A stretch of DNA of 61,890 bases from an uncultured Clostridia bacterium (GCA_944342025.1 CALVMD010000010.1:1-61890), one strand, 5' to 3'; shown: positions 53,042 to 61,442, counted from the stretch's first letter. The notes: a model not told the origin generated them from the letters alone. Made by a program: numbers and translations.

Positions 53042-53722
53042 TCATTCGCCGGTTTTGCCGTCCGTTTCGGGAAAGGCGCTCTGTTCGCCCGCGGCGGACG
53101 GATAAAAGGCGCAAAAACCGCACCGCGACGGATGGTCGAGGAGCAATTTCGCGCGGCAGAAGAGCGCCTTTGCCGCAATGAGAAGATCGCCGCCCGCGCA
53201 GAGGATATTGAAAACGCCCAGAGCGAGCAGGATGCCGTTCTGTACGCACAGCCCCCACACCGAAACCGCCGCGCCGAGAATCGCGAACGGAGCAAGAACG
53301 CCGATCAGATATTTTGCCCTGTTCATCGGCACGCCGCACGCGCAGTAGGGCGAACCGCAGGAGATGCCGAACGACAGGCCTTTGAAAGTGCCGTTCGCCG
53401 CGCCCCAGAACAGGGCGTGCAGCCCTTCGTGCACGGGAATGCTGACAAAGACCGACGCCGCAAACAAAAGCGCGTCTGCCCAGAATTTCCCGACCAGAGA
53501 AAACTTCCAGCCGGAAAGCAGCGCGCCGCAGACGATCGCGGCAGCCGCAAAGGGAAGCGCTGTCAAAAGCCCCTGCCAGTTCGCCCTGCCGACGGATACC
53601 GATCTGTCGCGAACGGTAAAGCCCGCCGCCTCGAGAGCGGCGCATTGTTCCTGAAACGCCCGTTCGCGGGCGCTCTTTTTTTCGGCGCGCGCAGCCGCGC
53701 GCGCCCTGCGTTTTTCGTTCAT
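53042..53722 (-). CDS. DUF3267 membrane zincin-like protein
   Basis: 226 residues from ATG 53722 (GGAG 5 nt upstream, 1 nt after the cysK stop). A basic helix (1-25) is followed by four to five membrane helices and the metal motif HEGLH (98-102), as in DUF3267 putative peptidases. The later region has CGSPYCACG and a Cys-rich tail. Substrate unknown. It is the last gene of the ABC transporter-cysK operon. Confidence 0.8.
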   Translation of the reverse strand: MNEKRRARAAARAEKKSARERAFQEQCAALEAAGFTVRDRSVSVGRANWQGLLTALPFAAAAIVCGALLSGWKFSLVGKFWADALLFAASVFVSIPVHEGLHALFWGAANGTFKGLSFGISCGSPYCACGVPMNRAKYLIGVLAPFAILGAAVSVWGLCVQNGILLALGVFNILCAGGDLLIAAKALFCRAKLLLDHPSRCGFCAFYPSAAGEQSAFPETDGKTGE

Positions 53723-53723
53723 T

Positions 53724-54659
53724 TTACTCCTGTTTTTCCGAAAAGAGCGCCGTCGAAAGATAGCGCATGCCCGTATCGGGAAGAACGACGGCGATGGCTT
53801 TCCCCCTGTTCTCTTCGCGGGAAGCGAGAACGCGCGCCGCATGCACCGCCGCGCCCGACGAAATGCCCGCCAAAACGCCGTCCGTCCGGGCGATCTCGCG
53901 CGCGGCGGCGTAAGCCTCTTCTTCCGTCACGCACACGACCCCGTCGATCAGAGAAGTGTCCAGAATCTCGGGCACAAACCCTGCGCCGATGCCCTGCAAG
54001 CCGTGCGGCCCCGCCTTGCCGCCCGAAAGGACGGGCGAGCCCTTCGGCTCTGCTGCGTACGCGCGCAATGCGGGATTTTTTTCTTTTAGGAATTTTGCCG
54101 CGCCGCCGAGCGTGCCGCCCGTGCCGACGCCCGCGACCAGAAGATCGATCTTTCCGTCCGTGTCCGCCCAAAGCTCGGGGCCGGTCGTCTTATAATGCGC
54201 CTCGGGATTGGCGGGGTTGACGAACTGCCCCGCGATGATGCTGCCCTCGTGTTCGCGGTGCAGCTGTTCCGCCTTTTCGATGGCGCCCGACATCCCCTTT
54301 TTGCCGTCGGTCAGGACCAGCTCCGCGCCGAACGCGGCGAGGAGCTTGCGGCGCTCTTCGCTCATCGTCTCGGGCATGGTCAAAATCAGGCGATATCCCC
54401 TGACCGCGCAGACGGCGGCGAGCCCGATCCCCGTATTGCCGCTGGTAGGCTCTATGACGAGCGAGCCTCTTTTGAGTTTTCCGCTCCGCTCCGCGTCTTC
54501 GATAATGGAGAGGGCGGCGCGGTCTTTGACACTGCCCGTCGGGTTGAAATATTCGAGTTTTGCAAGGATCGCGGCAGAAAGGGAATGTTTTTTTTCATAG
54601 CCGCAAAGCCGCAGGAGCGGCGTTTTGCCGATCAGTTCGGCAATATCGGTATAGATCAT
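53724..54659 (-). CDS. cysK: Cysteine synthase (O-acetylserine sulfhydrylase)
   Basis: 311 residues from ATG 54659 (GGAGGAACAG upstream). PLP Lys 45 lies in TGSVKDRAAL, the substrate loop in EPTSGNTGIGLA and the PLP-phosphate loop in GVGTGGTLGG. It joins O-acetylserine and sulfide to cysteine, completing the CysE route. Its ATG overlaps the stop of the ABC permease gene, so it is translated with a transporter of unknown substrate. Confidence 0.96.
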   Translation of the reverse strand: MIYTDIAELIGKTPLLRLCGYEKKHSLSAAILAKLEYFNPTGSVKDRAALSIIEDAERSGKLKRGSLVIEPTSGNTGIGLAAVCAVRGYRLILTMPETMSEERRKLLAAFGAELVLTDGKKGMSGAIEKAEQLHREHEGSIIAGQFVNPANPEAHYKTTGPELWADTDGKIDLLVAGVGTGGTLGGAAKFLKEKNPALRAYAAEPKGSPVLSGGKAGPHGLQGIGAGFVPEILDTSLIDGVVCVTEEEAYAAAREIARTDGVLAGISSGAAVHAARVLASREENRGKAIAVVLPDTGMRYLSTALFSEKQE

Positions 54660-55588
54660 TTCTGTTCCTCCGCAAACTGTTTTATTCTGCGCTTGGGCGG
54701 CAAAAGGCGCACGAGAACGGTGAGCGCCGCAAACAGCACCGCCGCGCCCGCAACGACCGCCGCCATCGCGCCCATGGAAACGGAGCGGCCGAAAAAGTCG
54801 AGTTCGAAAGAAAACTGCCCGGCGAGCGATTGCGCGAATTCGGGCGAAGACAGAGCCGCCAATTCGTCCAGCGCACCGCCCATGATAAAGTTGCGGAAAA
54901 GCCCCGCCGAATGGCTGCCCGGTATAAACGCCGAAAAATAGCGGACGCCCGCAGGGAACATAGAAAGCGGCATATACGCTCCGATCAGAAAACCGGTGAC
55001 CGTGCCCAAAATGACGTTGACCCCCGTAAAGGCGCCTTCCGTACGGATGAATCCCACGACGAACACGAGGAGCGCGGTGGAACTTAAAACCGAAAGGACG
55101 GTCGTGCCGAGCACGCCGAACACGTCTGCCGCGGACATGCACCAGCTGCCCGAAAGGGCGAGCCAACCGAATGCGAGGACCAGAACGCCCGCACAAAGCA
55201 CCAGCCCCGCCGCCGCGACCGAGAGAAAATAGGACGCGGGCGCGAGCCAGCCGGGGACGGGCGACGCTTTCAGATCGTTGACGATCCCCCGCCGCCTGTC
55301 CTGTACCATGACGCCGCACGCGCACAGCGGCACGGTGATGCACGCGCTCGAAAGTGCGCCCGCGATCATCCAGCTGTCGCAAAACGCGCGGACGGCGCCG
55401 TCCGCGCCCGAAGCGACGCCGAGAGAAGCGAGCGCCTCGTTGATGCCGTCTTCCTGCACCTGTCCCAAAAAGAGGATATACAGGACCAGCACGATGAGCG
55501 GACACAGGAGGGAGAAAAAGATGTTCGCCTTGTCTTTGAGAAATATTTTCAGGTTGCGGGACGTCATGGCAAGCAGCATGCGCATCAT
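54656..55588 (-). CDS. ABC-2 type transporter permease
   Basis: 310 residues with six membrane helices and one large outer loop after the first helix (about 40-75). It fits the ABC-2/DrrB-type exporter permeases, with FIPGSHSAGLFRNFI in the second half. Partner of the ATPase whose stop overlaps its start. The exported compound is unknown; drugs, lipids or peptides are usual for the family. Confidence 0.9.
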   Translation of the reverse strand: MMRMLLAMTSRNLKIFLKDKANIFFSLLCPLIVLVLYILFLGQVQEDGINEALASLGVASGADGAVRAFCDSWMIAGALSSACITVPLCACGVMVQDRRRGIVNDLKASPVPGWLAPASYFLSVAAAGLVLCAGVLVLAFGWLALSGSWCMSAADVFGVLGTTVLSVLSSTALLVFVVGFIRTEGAFTGVNVILGTVTGFLIGAYMPLSMFPAGVRYFSAFIPGSHSAGLFRNFIMGGALDELAALSSPEFAQSLAGQFSFELDFFGRSVSMGAMAAVVAGAAVLFAALTVLVRLLPPKRRIKQFAEEQK

Positions 55589-56508
55589 TCGTTTCCTCCC
55601 TGCAATTTTTTACCCGTGACGGACAGGAAAACGTCGTCCATGTTCCCCTTGACGAATTCGAAATCGGCGCAGAGATCGGGATATTTTACGAGGATGCCGC
55701 GCGCCTCGGCGGCGTTTTCCGCCGCGATCACGCACGCGCCGCCCTCCGCCGCCGCATTCAAACCGACAGAGCGCGCTCTTTCCGCAAGCGCGGGCGCGTC
55801 GCCGTACAGGCGGAGATAGTTGCGGGAAAACCTGTTTTTCAGCTGCACGGGCGCGCCTTCGGCGGCGATCTTGCCGCCGTCTATGATGACGACGCGGTCC
55901 GATCCGTCCGCCTCTTCCATGTAGTGCGTAGTCAGAAAGACGGTCATGCCTTCCGTTTCGCGGAGTTTGCGCACAATTTCCCACACCGTGCGGCGCGTTT
56001 GCGGATCGAGGCCGGTCGTCGGTTCGTCCAGAACAAGAACGTGCGGCCTGCCGATCAGGGCGCGCGCAATGTCCGCACGCCGCTTTTGCCCGCCCGAAAG
56101 TTTGCCGAACGGACGGTTCAGAAGGTCTTTCAACTCTAAAAGTCGCGCAAGTTCCGCAAGGCGCTGCGTCCACTTTCTGCCGTACAATCCGTAAAAACTC
56201 GCGCGGACGGTCAGATTGTCCCTGACCGTGAGCAGATCGTCGAGAACGGTGCCCTGAAAGACCACGCCCAGAAGGGGCTTGATCTTGTCCGGTTCGCGGT
56301 CGAGGTCATAGCCGCCGATCTCTACTTTTCCGCCGTCTTTGGAGAGAATGGAACAGAGGATATTGATGGTCGTGCTTTTTCCCGCGCCGTTCACCCCTAG
56401 AAAGGAAAACAGGCTGCCCCTCTCCACGGAAAAAGAAATGCCCCTGACAGCCCGGACGTTGCCGTATGCTTTTGTAAGATCTTCCGCACGGATAATGTCT
56501 TCTGCCAT
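55585..56508 (-). CDS. ABC-2 type transporter ATPase
   Basis: 307 residues from ATG 56508 (GGGGAGAG upstream). Walker A GVNGAGKSTT (38-47), signature LSGGQKRR (about 134), Walker B LVLDEPTTGLD, H-loop TTHYMEEAD, and a C-terminal extension of about 80 residues (DUF4162-like). DrrA/CcmA-type drug or lipid exporter ATPase. It heads the operon ATPase-permease-cysK-zincin. Confidence 0.94.
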   Translation of the reverse strand: MAEDIIRAEDLTKAYGNVRAVRGISFSVERGSLFSFLGVNGAGKSTTINILCSILSKDGGKVEIGGYDLDREPDKIKPLLGVVFQGTVLDDLLTVRDNLTVRASFYGLYGRKWTQRLAELARLLELKDLLNRPFGKLSGGQKRRADIARALIGRPHVLVLDEPTTGLDPQTRRTVWEIVRKLRETEGMTVFLTTHYMEEADGSDRVVIIDGGKIAAEGAPVQLKNRFSRNYLRLYGDAPALAERARSVGLNAAAEGGACVIAAENAAEARGILVKYPDLCADFEFVKGNMDDVFLSVTGKKLQGGNE

Positions 56509-56541
56509 GTTCTCTCCCCTTATTGGCCGGATTTTTATTTT

Positions 56542-56571
56542 ATTATACAATATTTCCCGATTCTCTGGCAA
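56542..56571 (-). promoter_or_regulatory. Promoter of the ABC-cysK operon
   Basis: TTGCCA (56571-56566), 18 bp, TATAAT (56547-56542) on the minus strand. Confidence 0.65.
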
Positions 56572-56644
56572 GCGTTCCGCCGAAAATGCGCCGCATTGCC
56601 CGCGCGGACGGCGCATTTATTACAAATTTATGACACCTTCTCCC

Positions 56645-56673
56645 TTTACCGCAGCGCGGACGTATGATATAAT
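56645..56673 (+). promoter_or_regulatory. Promoter of the flavodoxin-like gene
   Basis: TTTACC (56645-56650), 17 bp, TATAAT (56668-56673). Confidence 0.75.
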
Positions 56674-56709
56674 GAAAAAAAACGGCGTCCGCGCCGCAAG
56701 GAGGCAACT

Positions 56710-57249
56710 ATGCCGAATTTTTTGGTCGTTTACGGATCCCGCTACGGATCGACGGAAAAATATGCGCGGTTCATCGCGGAACGGCTGGGCTGCGCCGCCC
56801 TGCCCGCAGAAAAAACGAAAGCCGCCGACCTGAAAGCCTGCAACGCCGTAATTTTCGGCGGCGGAGTCTATGCGGGGAAAATTGCGGGCTGGAAAAGGGC
56901 CTCGCGCCTGATCCGCAAAGCGGGCATAAAAAGACTCGTACTCTTTGTATGCGGCCTTGCCGACCCCGCCAGGCAGAAAACGCGGGACGAGGCGAAACAG
57001 CTCTTTTACAGACACCTGCCCGCCGAGACGGCGCAAAAAACGCCCGTCTTCTGCCTGCGCGGCGGCATGGATTACGCAAAACTGAACTTTACCCACCGCA
57101 CGATGATGGCGATGCTGCTTTCCTTTTTGCGGCGCAAAAAGGAAAGGTCGGAAGAGGATGAAAAACTTTTGGAAAGTTACGGCAAAAAGATCGATTTTTA
57201 CGACGAGCAGACCGCTCTGCCCGTCGTTTCCGCCGCCGAAAACCTTTGA
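56710..57249 (+). CDS. Flavodoxin-domain protein (HemG-like fold)
   Basis: 179 residues. The FMN phosphate loop is VVYGSRYGSTEKYA (about 6-19), followed by IFGGGVYAGKI (about 48-58), as in flavodoxin-like protoporphyrinogen oxidases and menaquinone-linked proteins. No heme genes are near, so a general electron-transfer role is as likely. AAGGAGG precedes the ATG. Single gene. Confidence 0.85.
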   Translation: MPNFLVVYGSRYGSTEKYARFIAERLGCAALPAEKTKAADLKACNAVIFGGGVYAGKIAGWKRASRLIRKAGIKRLVLFVCGLADPARQKTRDEAKQLFYRHLPAETAQKTPVFCLRGGMDYAKLNFTHRTMMAMLLSFLRRKKERSEEDEKLLESYGKKIDFYDEQTALPVVSAAENL

Positions 57250-57273
57250 CCGCGGCGCAAAAACAGGCTCCGT

Positions 57274-57320
57274 AAAAAAGCGGGGCGCCGTTCCCGAATA
57301 TGGAGAGGCGCCCCGCTTTA
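57274..57320 (+). terminator. Terminator of the flavodoxin-like gene
   Basis: AAGCGGGGCGCC / GGCGCCCCGCTT stem, then TTTA. Confidence 0.75.
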
Positions 57321-57429
57321 TGCTTCTCTGTTTTGCCGCCCAGCCGAAGCGCCGCCCGCTTGCATATCCGTGCTTTTACGCCGCGCCGCGCTTGTGTGCC
57401 GAACCGCCTTTCAAAAAACGCTTGTACAA

Positions 57430-58069
57430 TTAAAGGCGGTGCGCTCAACCCAAGCGCACCGCCCGATGTGGCGTTTATACATTTGCACAATCCGTATATT
57501 CTGAAAAGTTTTTTTCGCGGATCGCAACTTACACTTTTTAACCTTTTTGCGACATCTTGTCAGTTAAATTCTGCGTTCCTGAAAAAAATTTTGCTTTCCT
57601 TTTAACGGCTTACCATTTTCTCCCCTAATCAACTCGAAAACCGACCAAAAATTTACCGATTGCATTTTTGCGAATGTGTGTTTGGATTTTCCTGCAAGCA
57701 GAGCCTTTTTATTCGGTTTGGAAATGTTTGCGCATTTCCGGAGTCAGTTATATAAACCCACTCAAAGGAAAGAGCTTTCTCCGGTTCAATCACTTTGTCT
57801 CCACCGATTTTCCGTACGAAAAAACCTGTGTCTGCAGATGAAACTCGGCAATTTACCGATCCGTTCGCCCTCTGTTCGTCCTTGAAAAGTCCTTCTCCCT
57901 TGCGCTTGCTTTACTCGTTTTGCTCGGCGCCGTTATCTTTTTTAAGGATACCGTCCTGCAGAATTTGCTTTGCAAAATTCGTTCGGCGTACGCTCGTTTG
58001 AATTTCTTATCTCAGAGTTCCTTTGGGTTCCCTTTTCGGTCAACACCCTTTGGCCGCTCCCTTTTTGTA
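57430..58069 (-). ncRNA. Candidate long non-coding RNA, about 640 nt
   Basis: Between a consensus promoter and a GC-rich terminator on the minus strand lies a 640-nt stretch with no credible gene: frames on both strands lack ribosome binding sites and look like random sequence. The strand is purine-rich with many AAAGG and GAGAAAG segments and short local hairpins such as GAATTTTGC-AAA-GCAAATTC (58005-57961 region) and CGG-TAAATT-GCCG. It does not resemble RNase P RNA, tmRNA, SRP RNA or 6S RNA in the motifs I know. It could also be a dispersed repeat. Confidence 0.55.
57433..57466 (-). terminator. Terminator of the candidate non-coding RNA
   Basis: GGCGGTGCGCT / AGCGCACCGCC stem, then TTTAATT on the minus strand. 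Confidence 0.75.
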
Positions 58070-58074
58070 CCTCT

Positions 58075-58102
58075 ATTATAGCACACAATTTTTGTTTGTC
58101 AA
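58075..58102 (-). promoter_or_regulatory. Strong promoter of the candidate non-coding RNA
   Basis: TTGACA (58102-58097), 16 bp, TATAAT (58080-58075) on the minus strand. Confidence 0.85.
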
Positions 58103-58160
58103 GACCCTTTTTAAAAATTTTTGAAAAATTTTTTAATTTTTTGATCGTTTCTATCAATAT

Positions 58161-58898
58161 TTAAAAGGGCTTGACGTTGTACGTTTCCAGATATCGGTTG
58201 ATGCGGGGAAAATCGGTCGGCGTGACGATGTTGAGCGCCTTTTCTCCCAAAACGCCGTTTTCGGTGACGATGACCGCCAGAAGATTTTTCTGTTCTTCGA
58301 ACGCCATAAACACGTCGAACACGGTCGCGTCGGCGGAGACGAGTTTGTAGCGCTTGAGCATTTCGTCGCTGACGATCTCGCCGCAGCGCGTTTTCGTGAG
58401 AAACTCGGTGAGATCTTTCCCCTCTTTTGCGCGGGCGGCGATCTCCTGGTACAGGCCGTACGAATTGATCATCCCGATCATTTTGCCGTGATCGTACACG
58501 ACGAGAGATTTCTGCCACGTTTCGGCAAACGTATCGACGGCCGTGATCAGCGGTTTATCCGCGAACACGGACGCGATCTTTTTGATCTTGATGGCGTCGA
58601 CCAGGCGCGGCGGGTGGCAGAGCTGTTTTTCGATGAACTGAATGTTTTCCACCACGTTGTCGCACGGGTTGGCGATGAAGACCTCCTGCGAATCGGTCGC
58701 GCGGTGCACGATCGCGTTGCGCAGTTTTCCGTAATCGATCAGCTCGTTTTCATACCGCCGCACCGTCATGTTGAGATCGGTGCAGCGCTTGACAAGGTCT
58801 GTAAAATTCTGCGTCGCCTTGCCTCCGTACAGAATTTTGAGCTGGCTTTCGATGCGGTTGTAACTTTTCAGGAATTTTTCCGCGTTTTCATATTCCAT
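58161..58898 (-). CDS. CBS-domain protein with helical N-terminal domain
   Basis: 245 residues. Residues 1-90 are helical (MEYENAEKFLKSYNRIESQL, then RRYENELIDYGKLRNAIVHR), like a HEPN-type or RNase-like helical domain with the RNAIVHR motif (RxxxxH) characteristic of HEPN ribonucleases. Two CBS domains (about 95-160 and 175-245) should bind adenine nucleotides. A nucleotide-controlled toxin-like or signalling role is possible but unproven. The promoter holds two direct repeats. Confidence 0.75.
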   Translation of the reverse strand: MEYENAEKFLKSYNRIESQLKILYGGKATQNFTDLVKRCTDLNMTVRRYENELIDYGKLRNAIVHRATDSQEVFIANPCDNVVENIQFIEKQLCHPPRLVDAIKIKKIASVFADKPLITAVDTFAETWQKSLVVYDHGKMIGMINSYGLYQEIAARAKEGKDLTEFLTKTRCGEIVSDEMLKRYKLVSADATVFDVFMAFEEQKNLLAVIVTENGVLGEKALNIVTPTDFPRINRYLETYNVKPF

Positions 58899-58918
58899 TC
58901 CTTTCCCTCCTCGGGGGT

Positions 58919-58947
58919 ATTATACCACATAATATTCGGCGTTTCAA
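58919..58947 (-). promoter_or_regulatory. Promoter of the CBS-domain gene
   Basis: TTGAAA (58947-58942), 17 bp, TATAAT (58924-58919) on the minus strand. Confidence 0.75.
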
Positions 58948-58971
58948 GAGTTATGCCACAAGATATTCGGC
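58925..58971. repeat. Two 16-bp direct repeats around the CBS-gene promoter
   Basis: CCACATAATATTCGGC (58925-58940) and CCACAAGATATTCGGC (58956-58971), 14 of 16 identical, 31 bp apart (about three helical turns). The first fills the -10/-35 spacer, the second lies upstream of the -35 box. A regulator-binding pair is likely. Confidence 0.7.
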
Positions 58972-59017
58972 TCATTGCGTTTTTCGGACGGAAAGCGGGC
59001 AAAAACCGTGCAGCCGT

Positions 59018-59046
59018 TTGCCAATTTTCCCGCGATGTGTTAAAAT
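59018..59046 (+). promoter_or_regulatory. Promoter of the leaderless HNH gene
   Basis: TTGCCA (59018-59023), 17 bp, TAAAAT (59041-59046). ATG follows 6 nt later. Confidence 0.7.
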
Positions 59047-59052
59047 AGCCCC

Positions 59053-59523
59053 ATGAAAAAATATAAATTGAATTTTCAGCTCGTACCCGACGGCTGCTGG
59101 TATTCGAATTTGCGCAGCGCCCTTCCGAAAGAGATATGGGACAGGCTGCGGCGCGCGGCGTATGCGCGCGCGGGCGGCAGATGCAGCATCTGCGGCGCGG
59201 GCGGCAGGCTGGAAGCGCACGAGGTGTGGAGCTACGACGACGAAAAACATATCCAGAAACTGGAAGACGTCATCGCCGTCTGCCGTGCCTGCCACGAAGT
59301 GATCCACATCGGGCGCACCGCGCTGACGGGGCGGGAAGCCGAGGCGCAGGCGCATTATATGAAAGTAAACGGCGCCACGCAGAGCGAATACCACGCCGCC
59401 CTGGGCGAAGCGAACCGCGTCCACGCCGAAAGGAGCCGCGCCGAATGGGTCACGGACATCTCCAAACTGCGCGAACTCATCGGCGGAGCGCAGACAGATT
59501 CGCGCGGGGAAAGAAAAAATTAG
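59053..59523 (+). CDS. HNH endonuclease-like zinc protein, probably leaderless mRNA
   Basis: 156 residues. Four Cys in two pairs (Cys 44/47 and 77/80) frame the HNH-like core: CSICG, LEAHEVWSYDDE (His 56), VCRACHEVIHIG (His 81 and 85). This is the HNH fold seen in small nucleases and in prophage or defence-linked genes, but the Asn typical of HNH is not obvious. No ribosome binding site is present; the ATG is 6 nt after the -10 box. It precedes the TIGR04076 gene by 30 nt. Confidence 0.8.
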   Translation: MKKYKLNFQLVPDGCWYSNLRSALPKEIWDRLRRAAYARAGGRCSICGAGGRLEAHEVWSYDDEKHIQKLEDVIAVCRACHEVIHIGRTALTGREAEAQAHYMKVNGATQSEYHAALGEANRVHAERSRAEWVTDISKLRELIGGAQTDSRGERKN

Positions 59524-59553
59524 ATCCGTTTACTGTTTGGGGAGGGATTTACA

Positions 59554-59898
59554 ATGAAAAAAGTAAAGATAACCGTCCTGCGCAAGACGTTGCAGGAAGA
59601 TCTGGCGAAGGAGTACGGCGCCGAAGGGCTGACCGCCTGCCCCATGCTGCGCGAAGGGCAGATATTTTACGCCGACTACGCAAAGCCCGATGGTTTTTGC
59701 GACGAGGCGTGGAAAGCCGTCTATCAGTACGTGTTCGCCCTCGCACACGGGAGCGGGAAAGAACTGTTCTACTTCGGCGACTGGATCCGCAAGCCGGGCG
59801 TGGCGATCTGCGCGTGCAACGACGGTCTGCGTCCCGTCATTTTCAAACTGGAAACGACGGACATCGACTCGGAAATCGATTACACGCCCGTCCGATAA
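59554..59898 (+). CDS. TIGR04076 family protein
   Basis: 114 residues: MKKVKITVLRKTLQEDLA, CPMLREGQIFYADY and the CDEAWKAVYQYVFALAHG stretch, with several conserved Cys. TIGR04076 proteins are widespread in anaerobes and of unknown function; the Cys suggest metal or redox chemistry. GGGGAGGG lies 10 nt upstream. It precedes the CDF transporter by 24 nt. Confidence 0.85.
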   Translation: MKKVKITVLRKTLQEDLAKEYGAEGLTACPMLREGQIFYADYAKPDGFCDEAWKAVYQYVFALAHGSGKELFYFGDWIRKPGVAICACNDGLRPVIFKLETTDIDSEIDYTPVR

Positions 59899-59922
59899 AG
59901 ACCATAATATAATAGAAGGAAT

Positions 59923-61083
59923 ATGATTTTCGGTTTTCTCATCAAAAAGGGCGAACGGCCCGCATCTCCCGCCGCACGCGAGCGCGTCGGCAAATTTTCC
60001 GGCATTTTCGGCATCGTGTGCAACACCCTGCTCGCGGCGGGAAAAATCGCCGTGGGTGCGCTGTCAGGCATGATCTCCGTCCTCGCCGACGGCATGAACA
60101 ACCTGACCGACTGCGGGAGCAACATCGTTTCCTTTATCGGCTTTAAAATGAGCGGAAAGCCCGCCGATAAGGAACATCCGTTCGGGCATCAGCGAGCGGA
60201 ATCCATCGCGGCGCTCGTCATCGCGGTCATCGTGCTCGCCGTCGCCGTCGAACTTGCGGTGCAATCGGTGGAAAAGATCGTGTCTCCGGCGGAGAGCGAA
60301 GTTTCCGTCTGGCTCGTCGCCGTGCTTGCGGTTTCGATCGCGGTAAAGCTGTTCATGTTTTTTATGAACCGTTCGTTCGCGCGCGCGCTCGATTCCCCCG
60401 CACTCAGAGCGACCGCCGCCGACAGCATTTCGGACGCGCTCGCGACGACCGCCGTTCTGGCATGCCTGATCGTCGCACATTTTACGAATATCGCGCTGGA
60501 CGGCTGGGTGAGCGCCGCCGTGTCCGTGCTGATCGCCTTATCGGGCTTTTCCATCCTGAAAGACACGATCTCGCGCCTTTTGGGCCGAGCGGCGGACGCA
60601 GAGACGATCCGACAGCTGAAAGGGCGCATCTGCGCCTTTGACAACGTGCACGGCATACACGATCTGACCGTGCACGACTACGGCGGGAACAAGCGCTACG
60701 CGACGGTACACGTCGAAGTGGACGCGCAAATGCCGCTGATGGCGACGCACGACCTTGCCGACTCGATCGAAAAGGAGATCGAAAAAGAGACGGGGATCGC
60801 TCTGACCGTACATATCGACCCGCTCGTTTTGGACGATCCCAAGACGAACGCGCTGCGCGGCGAAGTCGAAAAGATCGCAGCCGACATCGACCCTGCATTT
60901 CTCGTGCACGACTTCCGCGTCGTCGGCGGAAAAACGCACGCGAATCTCATCTTCGAAGTCGCGATCCCCTTCGACAGTCCTCTGAGCGAAGGAGAGATCT
61001 TGCAGAAGATACGGGAGGGCGTTGCGCAGTTCGGCAAAAATTTAGACGTAAACGTCGCGATCGAGCGGCAGAACTTAGATTAA
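59923..61083 (+). CDS. Cation diffusion facilitator family transporter
   Basis: 386 residues with six helices in the first 210 residues. The metal site is formed by LADGMNNLTDCGSN (about 54-67) and AADSISDA (about 166-173); HPFGHQRAES (about 85-94) is the CDF signature. A C-terminal cytoplasmic domain (about 215-290) plus a second ferredoxin-like half follows, longer than typical (about 300), so it is a two-domain CDF. It exports Zn, Mn or Fe for protons. A -10 box TATAAT at 59908 would start transcripts within a few bases of the ATG; the AGAAGG site is only transcribed from upstream. Confidence 0.9.
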   Translation: MIFGFLIKKGERPASPAARERVGKFSGIFGIVCNTLLAAGKIAVGALSGMISVLADGMNNLTDCGSNIVSFIGFKMSGKPADKEHPFGHQRAESIAALVIAVIVLAVAVELAVQSVEKIVSPAESEVSVWLVAVLAVSIAVKLFMFFMNRSFARALDSPALRATAADSISDALATTAVLACLIVAHFTNIALDGWVSAAVSVLIALSGFSILKDTISRLLGRAADAETIRQLKGRICAFDNVHGIHDLTVHDYGGNKRYATVHVEVDAQMPLMATHDLADSIEKEIEKETGIALTVHIDPLVLDDPKTNALRGEVEKIAADIDPAFLVHDFRVVGGKTHANLIFEVAIPFDSPLSEGEILQKIREGVAQFGKNLDVNVAIERQNLD

Positions 61084-61090
61084 ACGTATA

Positions 61091-61132
61091 AGACGGCAGC
61101 GCCGCAGGGTCTCCCCTGCGGCGCTGCCTTTA
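61091..61132. terminator. Terminator between CDF gene and the minus-strand membrane protein
   Basis: A 15-bp stem (61095-61109 with 61114-61128), then TTTA. Confidence 0.8.
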
Positions 61133-61133
61133 T

Positions 61134-61442
61134 TCAATACACTTTTTTACTGTCGATGAATACGCTCACGCGCTTTCCGAACAGTGATATGGCAATATTC
61201 GCTTTTATTTTTACCCGATCATATTCTCCTTCCGGAACAATACCGTTGGAAAACGAGGTTACGATCGTATGGTCCTCCGCTATTCTTTGTCCGTTTACAT
61301 CGATGTAATGCTTCGAAATATTGCTATACACATAAACGTCGAGCGCCCCATATTGCAAACGGATCTTTTTTCTGTTTAATATAAGCACAGTTGCCGTTAT
61401 CGCCACCAATATCACCAAAATCACGATCACAATAACAATCAT
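61134..61442 (-). CDS. Small membrane-anchored protein
   Basis: 102 residues: one N-terminal membrane helix (2-22) and an outside or inside beta-rich domain (YGALDVYVYSNISKHYIDVNG, KANIAISLFGKRVSVFIDS). No known family. AGGAGG is 8 nt above the ATG. Its promoter is overlapped by an AGGTC palindrome shared with the divergent XRE regulator, so it is probably the regulator's target. Confidence 0.65.
   Translation of the reverse strand: MIVIVIVILVILVAITATVLILNRKKIRLQYGALDVYVYSNISKHYIDVNGQRIAEDHTIVTSFSNGIVPEGEYDRVKIKANIAISLFGKRVSVFIDSKKVY

Noticed and set aside
57676-58157. Several frames of 60-70 residues inside the orphan transcription unit
   Set aside because: On both strands, overlapping each other, without binding sites; one begins upstream of the promoter.
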